Assembly: GCA_964389735.1 (NCBI GenBank)
Contig: CAYMEJ010000019.1
Span: forward strand, 1 to 20,224
Reading direction: 5' to 3'
Origin: JAQUVS01 sp964389735
GTDB lineage: Bacteria; Bacillota_I; Bacilli_A; RF39; UBA660
Length of the DNA stretch: 20,224 bases
Under the pieces are notes generated by a model. That model had not been told where the DNA came from, ran no database searches, and saw only the letters and a program-made list of their open reading frames with translations. This document shows, in pieces, positions 1 to 7,577 of this stretch. The translations under genes and the position numbers were made by a program. How positions within the stretch are numbered: the stretch's first letter is position 1; each line of letters starts with the position of its first letter.

Positions 1-2
1 AC

Positions 3-821
3 TTTATTAATAAATTATGGAATGCATCAAGATTTGTTTTAATGAATTTAGAAGGATTTAATGAAAAAGACTATACATTAGAAAACTTAACATTAGCAGA
101 TAAATGGATTTTAACAAAACAAAATAAATTAATAAACAAAGTAAGAAAACATATGGAAAAATATGAATTCAATGTAGTAGGAGCAGAAATATATAGTTTT
201 GTATGGGATGATTTCTGTGATTGGTATATAGAATTATCAAAATCTAATCAAAATAATACAACTAAATCAGTTCTTATAAAANNNNNNNNNNCATTCATGC
301 CATATGTAACAGAAGAAATATATGGAATGCTTCCAATAAAAGAAACTGAATCAATAATGATAAGTTCTTATCCAATTGAAGATAATAATTCTTATAAAAA
401 AGAAAAAGAATTAGTAGATAAAATAATTGAAGATATAGTAGCAATAAGAAATTTAAAAGCTAATAATAATATTACTAAAGAAGCTTTAGTAAATATAAAA
501 GCTAGTGATGATATTATTGATATATATAAATCTCAATTAAAGATAAATGATTCTAATATATCTGATAAAAAATCTGATATGTCAGAAGTATCATATAAAT
601 CTAATAATGTTGAAATAACTTATTATTTCCAAGGTAGTGAAGAAGACAAAACAAAAATATTAGATGAAATATCTAATTTAGAAAAATCTATTCAAAGAAG
701 AGAAGGTTTATTATCAAATGAAAATTATGTTAATAAAGCACCTGCTAATATTGTTGAATTAGATAGAAAAAAATTAGAAGAAGAAAAAGAAAAATTAAGA
801 ATTTTAAAAGAAAAAGCATAG
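3..821 (+). CDS. valS: Valyl-tRNA synthetase, C-terminal part (5' end outside window, internal assembly gap)
   Basis: Charges tRNA-Val with valine in the cytoplasm. Only the C-terminal third is present: the frame is open from base 3, before the first in-window ATG at 42, and opens with the class I ValS helical-domain signature NKLWNASRFVLMNLEG. The anticodon-binding region follows (DWYIELSK, FMPYVTEEIYG), and then the ValS C-terminal coiled-coil arm with its hallmark YVNKAP near the end and a run of Glu/Lys/Leu. A 10-N gap at 282-291 sits just before FMPYVTEEIY. The frame continues across it, but about seven residues expected there from other ValS proteins are missing, so the gap is probably a placeholder rather than a true length. 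The TAG stop lies inside the terminator hairpin. Identity is secure; the gene is incomplete because of the window edge and the gap. Confidence 0.96.
   Translation, partial: FINKLWNASRFVLMNLEGFNEKDYTLENLTLADKWILTKQNKLINKVRKHMEKYEFNVVGAEIYSFVWDDFCDWYIELSKSNQNNTTKSVLIKXXXXFMPYVTEEIYGMLPIKETESIMISSYPIEDNNSYKKEKELVDKIIEDIVAIRNLKANNNITKEALVNIKASDDIIDIYKSQLKINDSNISDKKSDMSEVSYKSNNVEITYYFQGSEEDKTKILDEISNLEKSIQRREGLLSNENYVNKAPANIVELDRKKLEEEKEKLRILKEKA
282..291. other. Assembly gap (10 N) inside valS
   Basis: Ten ambiguous bases interrupt valS. The last one falls in the codon nCA; CCA (Pro) would fit the ValS consensus HPFMP. The translation is in frame on both sides, so this is a sequencing or assembly gap and not a frameshift. 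Confidence 0.97.
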
Positions 822-835
822 TAATATGCTTTTTT
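811..835 (+). terminator. Intrinsic terminator of valS
   Basis: Ten-base-pair stem AAAAAGCATA / TATGCTTTTT with a GTAA loop and a terminal T run. The valS TAG stop (819-821) starts in the 5' arm and ends in the loop. Confidence 0.85.
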
Positions 836-873
836 ATATGTTATCATTTATATAAATAGTAAGAGGGTATAAT

Positions 874-1641
874 ATGAAGAGATTAATTGTTAAAAAAGAA
901 CTTATTATTGCAATAATATTATTTGGTATATTTCTAATACTATCAGGTACAGCAGTTATATTAACTAATCAATTTACTATAAAATCTACTACTACTGAAT
1001 TAAAGACTAAGATAAAGTCAGAAGAAAGTGTAGCAATTATAAAAAGAGTAATGAAAGAAATGAATAATCCTTATTTACCAGATGAGTATTATGGATACTT
1101 CTATAAACAAGATGAATATATGGTAAAAGATATAAAAGATGAAGTAAAAATATATTTAGCAATAATGGAAATAAAAAATAATGATATGAATTTTAATAAA
1201 CATATAGTTAATAAAGATAAGGGTACAATAGAAATTCCAGCAAGTGAGGTAAATGAACAAATTACTAGAATCTTTGGGCCAAATATTACTTATAAAAATG
1301 TAGATTTAAATGGAGATGAATGTACATATTTTACTTTTAAATATAGTAAGAAAAGAAAATCATATATATCAAAACCATTACAATGTAATAAAAAAACAAC
1401 AAAAGAGATAATAACATATGATGATAGAAAAACAACTAAAGATGAAATGACATTTACCCAAAAGTTATTAATATTTGATAATAATAAATTATATTTAGAC
1501 TTTGATTTAAAAACAGAAATACCGGAAGAGAATAGAACTAATTTAGATAAGTATGATGCCCAAATGTTAAGATATACTTATACATTAACTAAGAATAAAG
1601 ATGACAATTATTATTTAACAAAAATAAAACTAAGTAAATAA
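874..1641 (+). CDS. Unknown protein with one N-terminal membrane segment
   Basis: Not recognised. The 255-residue protein begins with a short basic stretch and one hydrophobic segment (about residues 10-30), then a soluble, Lys/Asn/Asp-rich remainder that is presumably extracytoplasmic. Two cysteines, C150 and C171, could form a disulfide if exported. No catalytic motif is evident. The start at ATG 874 is supported by GAGGG at 863-867. A TGT-TATCAT sequence at 839-847 could be an extended -10 for its own promoter just after the valS terminator. It is convergent with the gerAB-like gene: the two stop codons abut (TAA at 1639-1641, the minus-strand TAA at 1642-1644) and share one terminator. 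Proximity to germination genes is not evidence of a germination role, since it lies on the opposite strand. Confidence 0.8.
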   Translation: MKRLIVKKELIIAIILFGIFLILSGTAVILTNQFTIKSTTTELKTKIKSEESVAIIKRVMKEMNNPYLPDEYYGYFYKQDEYMVKDIKDEVKIYLAIMEIKNNDMNFNKHIVNKDKGTIEIPASEVNEQITRIFGPNITYKNVDLNGDECTYFTFKYSKKRKSYISKPLQCNKKTTKEIITYDDRKTTKDEMTFTQKLLIFDNNKLYLDFDLKTEIPEENRTNLDKYDAQMLRYTYTLTKNKDDNYYLTKIKLSK

Positions 1642-1656
1642 TTACTTAGTTTTTTT
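1626..1656. terminator. Bidirectional terminator shared by convergent genes
   Basis: Perfect 12-bp stem AAAACTAAGTAA / TTACTTAGTTTT with a four-base loop ATAA. T runs lie on the 3' side for both strands. Both flanking stop codons lie within the hairpin. Confidence 0.9.
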
Positions 1657-2460
1657 AATACTTTTAACAAGTAAAACTAATAAGAAAAATATTGGAACAA
1701 TATAATTAAAAGAAATAATCTGATCAACCTTATCAAGTATATTAAATAAATCAATTTCCTTTAAAATATCTACTTCTGGATAACTAGAATATTTAATAGG
1801 ATAATTCCCATATATATTAATAATAAAGAATATATAAATATAAATAATTAAATTACTAAGAAAGTATCCAATAGAAATAGAAGGAAAATTATCATTATCA
1901 ATATTATTAGAAATTAATATAATAGGAATTGATGATAAGACTGAATATATAACAATATTTTCAATCAAAGTATATGTCCTAATATCAAAAGTAAATGAAA
2001 TACTATTTAAATTAATATGATTTCCAAATATAAAAATAATAAAGAACACTATATAAATATAAAATGTAATCTCACTAGTTCTAAGTAATGTATTAAGATC
2101 ATTTTTAGCAGATAATAAAATAAGTATTAATAAAGGAATTCCAATAATGTAAAAATTAAAATTATTAATATTTATATTAATGAATCCTATTACATATTTA
2201 AAAATAAATAACGATAATATTATAAGAATTATTTTATAAATATAATAAAGTATTTTATTAAAAGAAAACTTATATTTTTTTAGAATAAATAAATATAAAT
2301 AAATGATAATACTACCCAATAATGTCCCAATAAAAATAATTAAGGAATTTTCTAGTAATGAAAAATTATTTAATAATAATTTACTAATAATGAAAAACAT
2401 TGAATTAAATATGAAATAACTAAAAATAATTATTTGTAATTTGCTACGTATCTTATTCAT
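1642..2460 (-). CDS. GerAB-like spore germination permease, short form
   Basis: Likely the integral-membrane B subunit of a GerA-type germinant receptor, in the APC-superfamily permease fold, acting in the spore inner membrane. Of 272 residues nearly all are hydrophobic, with about eight predicted helices (roughly 9-27, 38-60, 72-96, 102-118, 131-146, 166-184, 197-215, 249-265). Family evidence: gene order directly after a clear gerAA homologue (9-base gap), and a C-terminal YPEVDILKEIDLFNILDKVD stretch resembling the YP...ER.D conserved region of GerAB/Spore_permease proteins. Canonical GerAB is about 360 residues with ten helices, so this copy is short; it ends right after the last predicted helix. 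AAGGAG lies seven bases upstream of the ATG. It could instead be a degenerate relative with altered function. Assignment rests largely on context. Confidence 0.7.
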   Translation of the reverse strand: MNKIRSKLQIIIFSYFIFNSMFFIISKLLLNNFSLLENSLIIFIGTLLGSIIIYLYLFILKKYKFSFNKILYYIYKIILIILSLFIFKYVIGFINININNFNFYIIGIPLLILILLSAKNDLNTLLRTSEITFYIYIVFFIIFIFGNHINLNSISFTFDIRTYTLIENIVIYSVLSSIPIILISNNIDNDNFPSISIGYFLSNLIIYIYIFFIINIYGNYPIKYSSYPEVDILKEIDLFNILDKVDQIISFNYIVPIFFLLVLLVKSIKKTK

Positions 2461-2469
2461 ATAATCTCC

Positions 2470-3879
2470 TTATCTACTTCTAATAATATTTTTTGTTAAA
2501 TACTTATTTCTTTTCTTTTTCTTTTTATTAATACGTATTAATCCATCTAATTGATCATCTAAACTAAGCGGAGAGTATGGATATAAATAAGGAACATCCA
2601 AAGTAGTAATACTAGTTAAATTAATAATTAAGAACATAGTACCAATAAATAAACCATATATGCCTAAAAAAGCACCAAGTAATAAGAAAATAAATCTCCA
2701 CCATCTAATAGCAGATGTTAATTCTATTGAAGTAAATACTAATCCTGATATTGCAGAAATAGCAACTACTATAATCATAATAGGAGAGACAAGTCCTGCA
2801 TTAACAGCAGCATCTCCAAGAACCAATCCACCAAGTATAGATACAGCAGTACCAACAGTAGAAGTCATTCTAGTATCACTTTCCCTTAATATTTCAAAAG
2901 CAATCAATATCATTAAAGCTTCTAAAAAAGGAGAGACAAATACCTGACTTCTTTGTTCTACAAAACCATGTAATAAATCATTAGATAGTATTGAACTATT
3001 AAGAGTAGTAACTGCAACATATATTCCAGGAATAAAAATACTTAATAAAAAAGAAAGAAATCTAATAATCCTAATAAAAGAAATATTAACACCCTTTTGA
3101 TAATAATCATCTGGCGTATGAAAAAAATCAATAAATAAACCAGGTATTATTAAAACATATGGACTATTATCAACAATAATAATAATCTTTCCTTCTAATA
3201 ATGCCATAGATACTAAATCAGGTCTTTCAGTCTCCATTACAGTAGGAAATAAATTAACTTCATCAGTAATATAATCTTTTATATAACCACTATCTAATAT
3301 CCCATCTATATTAATATTATTAAGTTTATCCTTTATTTTTTTAACATTCTTCATTTCAACAATACTCTTCATATAACAAATACCAATCTTAGTATTAGTT
3401 TCAACACCGATAGTAAGATTATCTATCCATAAATTAGTAGATTTAATTCTCTTTCTAATAAGCCCTAAATTCTTATTATAATTCTCAGTAAAAGAATCTT
3501 TAGGACCCTTAAGTGCTATTTCACTGGAAGCATCTTCAATACCTCTATCTAAACTTGCTTTTACTTCCATTGCAAATAGTTTATTGTCACAATCAAATAT
3601 AACAAATCCATTAAATATTTTAGAAACAAAATCCTTATAAGTTTTAATACTAACTACATTATGATTAGGTATAGAATTATAAAAGAATGAATATAAATCA
3701 ACAATAATAATTTTATTATCTATTATAGTAGAAATATTTTTAAGTATTAAATTACTAATTTTTTCACTATCAGTAAGTGTCTCACTATAAATAAGTGTAA
3801 TTTTACTATCATTAATTACAATTTCTTTATAAACTATATCACTAGCATTCCCAGTATCTTTTTTGAATCTTTCTATCAT
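2470..3879 (-). CDS. GerA-family spore germination protein (A subunit)
   Basis: A subunit of a germinant receptor complex in the spore inner membrane, needed for nutrient-triggered germination. The 469-residue protein shows the GerA architecture: an N-terminal soluble domain (about 1-240) with DRGIEDASSEIALKGPKDSF at 111-130, then IDGILDSGYI at 191-200, FPTVMETERPD at 211-221 and LLEGKIIIIVDNSPYVLIIP at 228-246. A multi-spanning domain follows, with FEILRESD at 328-335, SILGGLVLGDAAVNAGLVSP at 347-366 and VPYLYPYSPL at 429-438. It ends in a very basic tail. Start: a longer reading from TTG at 3906 is possible, but the ATG at 3879 has AGGTGA four bases upstream, the same spacing as at neighbouring starts, so I use 3879. 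The gene heads a two-gene unit with the gerAB-like gene. It is divergent from the metalloprotease gene. Confidence 0.94.
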   Translation of the reverse strand: MIERFKKDTGNASDIVYKEIVINDSKITLIYSETLTDSEKISNLILKNISTIIDNKIIIVDLYSFFYNSIPNHNVVSIKTYKDFVSKIFNGFVIFDCDNKLFAMEVKASLDRGIEDASSEIALKGPKDSFTENYNKNLGLIRKRIKSTNLWIDNLTIGVETNTKIGICYMKSIVEMKNVKKIKDKLNNINIDGILDSGYIKDYITDEVNLFPTVMETERPDLVSMALLEGKIIIIVDNSPYVLIIPGLFIDFFHTPDDYYQKGVNISFIRIIRFLSFLLSIFIPGIYVAVTTLNSSILSNDLLHGFVEQRSQVFVSPFLEALMILIAFEILRESDTRMTSTVGTAVSILGGLVLGDAAVNAGLVSPIMIIVVAISAISGLVFTSIELTSAIRWWRFIFLLLGAFLGIYGLFIGTMFLIINLTSITTLDVPYLYPYSPLSLDDQLDGLIRINKKKKKRNKYLTKNIIRSR

Positions 3880-3908
3880 AATTTCACCTATACATATTAT
3901 TGTCAAAT

Positions 3909-3941
3909 ATAAGTAAAATATTAGTAAAATATAAGTAAAGT
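3909..3941. repeat. Three tandem 11-bp repeats between divergent genes
   Basis: Contiguous units ATAAGTAAAAT (3909-3919), ATTAGTAAAAT (3920-3930) and ATAAGTAAAGT (3931-3941), differing at one position each from the first. They lie in the 98-base region between the gerAA-like and metalloprotease starts. A period of 11 places each unit on the same DNA face, as expected for a cooperative protein-binding site; that role is inference. Confidence 0.75.
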
Positions 3942-3952
3942 AATTAAAAATA

Positions 3953-3961
3953 TGTTATTCT
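3953..3961 (+). promoter_or_regulatory. Possible extended -10 for the metalloprotease gene
   Basis: TGT-TATTCT, ending 16 bases before ATG 3978. It matches the TGn extended -10 layout seen elsewhere in the window, but the hexamer is imperfect and no -35 is clear. Confidence 0.35.
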
Positions 3962-3977
3962 TAAAATAGGTGATAAT

Positions 3978-5816
3978 ATGAATAAAAAAACTAAAGCAGC
4001 TCAAATAAGAGCATTAAACTATGCTATTTGCCTAAATGTGCTAATGCTCACTGGAGTATCAGGATATAGAATAAATAAAACTATTGATAAATACAATGAA
4101 AGAAAAATAATAGAAAGCTATGATATAGAATATTTGAGTAATGAAAAGTTTTTATCATCTATAGATGATGATATGAGTATTCAATACGCAGTAGAAACTA
4201 ACAAAAATATTGAAGATAGTTTTAAACCAAGCATTTATGAGTATTATAACATTATAAAAGAAAAGTATCCCAGCATTGATACTAGTGTATTTGTTTATAA
4301 TATATCAAAATATGATTTCATAGAAAAAACTCCAGAAGAAATTGAAAAAGATGCTCATACTGCAGCTGCATACATATTAAATGTTTCCCAACAACTAGTG
4401 GTATCATCATCATCAGCTAAAGAAGATTTATACCATGAACTTACTCATCTTTTGAATAATGGAAAAAAAATTGATGAAAAAACAATGTATCTTTACAGTT
4501 TTCATCAAGATAAAAATTATGGAGACATGATAGTAGAAGGAATGACTGGCATATTAACAAAAGAAATAATTGAGGGATTAGAACCAAAAAATCATTATGA
4601 TCGAAATGAGCAAATATATGGTGGCTATGAAAATATACAACCAGAAATAAAATTATTATCTATAATAATAGGAAAAGAAAAAATGTTAGACATCTATGTA
4701 AAAGGTGATGTAAGTGTTGTAGAAAATGAACTAGCAAAACGATATGGAACAAAAGAAGATGCACAAAAATTTTTACAATTATTTGATGAATACTATAAGC
4801 AATTTGAAAAGTATGCTTATGATGGTGAAAAAATTGCAGAAATTAAACAAAGTGAATTACAAAGAACAGTAGTAAAAGAAACAATGAAATATTACTATGA
4901 AGGATTAGATTATGAAAGATTAAAAAATGATGACCAATATTATATAACAGAAAATATAAAAGCAAAAGAAATAAACAAAATAGTAGATTTAGAATTAGGA
5001 ATGTATAATATTAGATCTTTATTTGATGAGCAATATAAAAAAGTATTTAATAGTAGAAATATAACTTCATTAGAAGAGATGGAAAATATTAAAAATATTC
5101 TAGAACAAGAAACAGAATCATTAAAAGAACCAAGTTTAACATATTTCAAAGATTATAAATATATGGGAGAAATAAAGAGCAAAAAAGGTATAGAAAATAC
5201 TGAAGGTTTTTCAATAAATGATGGTATAGAAATTATCTTATCTGAAGATGAAAGTAAAATAGCACAATACAATAATTTAGTTCAATTAGTAGAATTATTA
5301 AGTATTACAATAGGAAAAGAGAAAGCCTTAGATATATATCAAAATGGTAATATTAACGACTTAAAAATGGAATTAATGAAGTTAAATGGTACCGAAGAAA
5401 ATGCTACAACTTTAATTAATAATATAGATACATATGTAATTAATGAGCATTATAATAATAGCCATGACGTTGAAAAACAAAGCCAATTATATGAAACAAT
5501 AGTAAATCAATTATTAGATTATTATGATAATAGTATAGATATTACTAGGTTAAATAATGATGTAGATTATTACATAACAGAAAGAGTAAGAATAAATGAA
5601 ACTCATAACATAAGTTCAAGAATACGAAATACAAGTGGATATACAATAGATAATGCGTTAAATAAAATTATGTATACAGAAATGACAAGATTTTCTAATA
5701 ATTCAATAACTAATAGTGATATATCTCAAATAATATATGGGGAAATTAATAAACAAGATAATAATAATTTTACTTTTGAAGATTATAAATACAATTCAAA
5801 TCAAATAACAAAATAA
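3978..5816 (+). CDS. Putative secreted HExxH zinc metalloprotease with duplicated C-terminal module
   Basis: A 612-residue protein with an N-terminal hydrophobic segment (about 13-29) that may be a signal peptide or anchor. The zinc site is LYHELTHLLN: H153, E154 and H157 form HExxH, and 29 residues later VEGMTGIL offers E187 as a plausible third ligand, the gluzincin arrangement. I cannot name a family. C-terminal to this, a segment of about 175 residues occurs twice with an offset near 210: IGKEKMLDIY (231-240) and IGKEKALDIY (445-454), YYITENIK (321-328) and YYITERVR (531-538), FKDYKY (390-395) and FEDYKY (600-605). AGGTGA sits four bases before the ATG. The first part of the gene uses C-containing codons (CCC, AGC, CTC) more than its neighbours do, which could hint at recent acquisition. 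rlmD follows by 34 bases without a terminator. The protease call is from motif only; the substrate is unknown. Confidence 0.8.
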   Translation: MNKKTKAAQIRALNYAICLNVLMLTGVSGYRINKTIDKYNERKIIESYDIEYLSNEKFLSSIDDDMSIQYAVETNKNIEDSFKPSIYEYYNIIKEKYPSIDTSVFVYNISKYDFIEKTPEEIEKDAHTAAAYILNVSQQLVVSSSSAKEDLYHELTHLLNNGKKIDEKTMYLYSFHQDKNYGDMIVEGMTGILTKEIIEGLEPKNHYDRNEQIYGGYENIQPEIKLLSIIIGKEKMLDIYVKGDVSVVENELAKRYGTKEDAQKFLQLFDEYYKQFEKYAYDGEKIAEIKQSELQRTVVKETMKYYYEGLDYERLKNDDQYYITENIKAKEINKIVDLELGMYNIRSLFDEQYKKVFNSRNITSLEEMENIKNILEQETESLKEPSLTYFKDYKYMGEIKSKKGIENTEGFSINDGIEIILSEDESKIAQYNNLVQLVELLSITIGKEKALDIYQNGNINDLKMELMKLNGTEENATTLINNIDTYVINEHYNNSHDVEKQSQLYETIVNQLLDYYDNSIDITRLNNDVDYYITERVRINETHNISSRIRNTSGYTIDNALNKIMYTEMTRFSNNSITNSDISQIIYGEINKQDNNNFTFEDYKYNSNQITK

Positions 5817-5850
5817 ATAACAATATAAAATAAAATGTGAGAGTGATAAT

Positions 5851-7101
5851 ATGTTAGAAGAATTAAAATTAAAAGATGAATATGTAGTAACAATAAAAAA
5901 CCAAGATCATTTTGGTAATGGTGTAGTAAGAGTAAAAGAAATGACTGTATTTGTAAAGAATGCTCTACCTAACGAAAAGTGTAAAATACAAATAACAAAA
6001 ATCTCTAAAACATTTGCAGAAGCTAAAGTAATTGAATATATTTCTTTATCAGAAGATAGATGCGAAGTAGTATGCCCTTACTATAATAAATGTGGTGGAT
6101 GTAGTATTATGCATCAATCAAAAGAAGGACAATTACAATATAAAGAAAATAAAATAAGAGAAATATTTAATAAGTTTGCTGATATGAGAAAAATACCATT
6201 AAATAAAATAGTAAGTGGTGATAATCTTAATTATCGTAATAAAGCAAAATTACATGCAGAAAATAATAAGTTTGGTTTTTATAAAGAAAAAACAAATGAT
6301 ATAGTACCAATCGAATCATGTGCAATAGTAGATCCAATGATTAATACTATTATAGAAAAAATAAAAGAGTACTGTGAAGAAAATAAAAAAGAAAAAGTAG
6401 AAAACTTAATGATTAGAATTACTAATACTAATGAAATAATGGTAGTAGTAGAAGGAAAATTAAAAAAAGATTTTACTAACATGTTAGAAGAATTAGGAGT
6501 GACTACAATATTTGTAAACAACAAAATAACTCTAGGAAAAGGTTATATTACAGAAAAAATATTTGAAATGAATTTTCAATTATCGCCTAGATCTTTCTTT
6601 CAAGTAAATTATGAAATGATGTTAATGTTATATAAAATAATATTAAATTTTTATAAAGAAAAAAAATATTCAAAAGTATTAGATTTATATTGCGGTACTG
6701 GTACAATAGGTATGTTGCTAACACCATATATTGAACAAGTAGTAGGTATAGAAGTAGAAACAGTAGCAGTAGAAAATGCTAATAATAATAAAGAAATCAA
6801 CAATGTTAAAAATATTGAGTTTATTCGTGGAAGAGTAGAAGATGAAATAGATACTTTTAGTGATATAGATTCAATAATAGTAGACCCACCAAGAATGGGA
6901 TTAGATAACAAAACAATAAAAGCGATACTAGATATAGAGCCAAAAAGCATAGTATATGTTTCATGTGATCCAGTTACATTAGCAAGAGATATTAAGATAT
7001 TGGATAAAAAATATGAGTTAGTAGAAATAACTCCAATAGATATGTTCCCTAATACATATCATGTGGAAACAGTATCTATACTAAATAAAAGAAAAAAATA
7101 A
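5851..7101 (+). CDS. rlmD: RNA (uracil-5-)-methyltransferase, RlmD/RlmCD type
   Basis: SAM-dependent enzyme forming 5-methyluridine in 23S rRNA; the B. subtilis relative RlmCD methylates two sites (U747 and U1939). The 416 residues show, in order: an N-terminal TRAM RNA-binding domain (about 1-62); an iron-sulfur cluster motif with C75, C81, C84 and C157; a Rossmann methyltransferase domain with the SAM loop LYCGTGTIG (279-287); VDPPRMG (344-350); the catalytic Cys C372 in VSCDP; and the C-terminal MFPNTYHVETV with E406. All key residues are present and length is normal. The start at 5851 is preceded by GAGAGTGA. It lies 34 bases after the metalloprotease gene with no terminator between, so it may be cotranscribed, though functional linkage is unlikely. 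Which uridine(s) it modifies cannot be read from sequence. Confidence 0.93.
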   Translation: MLEELKLKDEYVVTIKNQDHFGNGVVRVKEMTVFVKNALPNEKCKIQITKISKTFAEAKVIEYISLSEDRCEVVCPYYNKCGGCSIMHQSKEGQLQYKENKIREIFNKFADMRKIPLNKIVSGDNLNYRNKAKLHAENNKFGFYKEKTNDIVPIESCAIVDPMINTIIEKIKEYCEENKKEKVENLMIRITNTNEIMVVVEGKLKKDFTNMLEELGVTTIFVNNKITLGKGYITEKIFEMNFQLSPRSFFQVNYEMMLMLYKIILNFYKEKKYSKVLDLYCGTGTIGMLLTPYIEQVVGIEVETVAVENANNNKEINNVKNIEFIRGRVEDEIDTFSDIDSIIVDPPRMGLDNKTIKAILDIEPKSIVYVSCDPVTLARDIKILDKKYELVEITPIDMFPNTYHVETVSILNKRKK

Positions 7102-7110
7102 ATATAAATT

Positions 7111-7136
7111 AAACTGATAATGCTATCAGTTTTTTT
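7111..7136 (+). terminator. Intrinsic terminator after rlmD
   Basis: Stem AAACTGATA / TATCAGTTT with loop ATGC, followed by a T run, starting nine bases after the stop codon. Confidence 0.88.
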
Positions 7137-7144
7137 AATTAACA

Positions 7145-7153
7145 TGGTATAAT
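7145..7153 (+). promoter_or_regulatory. Extended -10 promoter for the 7175-8991 operon
   Basis: TGG-TATAAT, a consensus extended -10, ends 21 bases before ATG 7175. No good -35 at 17 bases; the site overlaps the preceding terminator. A TGn extension can compensate for a weak -35. Confidence 0.7.
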
Positions 7154-7174
7154 AATATCAGAAGTGAGGCGATT

Positions 7175-7558
7175 ATGATGAAATTACAACAAAAAACATT
7201 AGATAGTATTAATAGTACATTATTATCTACAATAGGACTAACATATTCAGAATATGAAAAGTTAGATTTTGATGAACAACAAGAATTAATAAGAAAGTAT
7301 CATGAGAGTAATAAGAAAAAAAATAAAAATAGAAAAGGACATTTAGTAATGTTTGGAGCAGGTGAAAACTCTATTTTTATGGAAATAGAAAAAGGTAAAA
7401 AAGTTATGATTAATGATGGAATCATAATGGAAGTAGGATTAGATTCAAAAGAAAATGAAAAAATAATATCAGACCAATTATCAGACATGTTTGATGATAA
7501 GACATACACTAAACCAGTAGCAACAGTAAAAAAACTTTTAAGGAAAATAACTAAATAA
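7175..7558 (+). CDS. Unknown 127-residue cytoplasmic protein
   Basis: Not recognised. No signal peptide or membrane segment. The N-terminal half is charged and helical with a Lys/Asn-rich linker (about residues 47-54). The second half has a GHLVMFGAG stretch and short beta-like segments, ending in a basic tail. Two consecutive ATGs (7175, 7178) follow GAGG at 7166-7169, so the start is uncertain by one codon. First gene of a three-gene unit with a strong extended -10 upstream; the PHP-domain gene begins 19 bases after its stop. Confidence 0.78.
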   Translation: MMKLQQKTLDSINSTLLSTIGLTYSEYEKLDFDEQQELIRKYHESNKKKNKNRKGHLVMFGAGENSIFMEIEKGKKVMINDGIIMEVGLDSKENEKIISDQLSDMFDDKTYTKPVATVKKLLRKITK

Positions 7559-7577
7559 TATAAAGTAGGTGAATAAC

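Noticed and set aside
2660..2947. Plus-strand ORF of 95 codons opposite the gerA-like gene
   Set aside because: Lies wholly antisense to a conserved GerA domain, has no ribosome binding site and shows no recognisable motif; shadow of the real gene. The same applies to the other ORFs antisense to rlmD, the metalloprotease, TMEM43, the RluA-type gene and cssR.
3880..3906. TTG start giving nine extra residues on the gerA-like protein
   Set aside because: ATG 3879 has a well-spaced AGGTGA, while the TTG has none.
3909..3941. CRISPR array
   Set aside because: Units are 11 bp and directly contiguous without spacers, and there are no cas genes.
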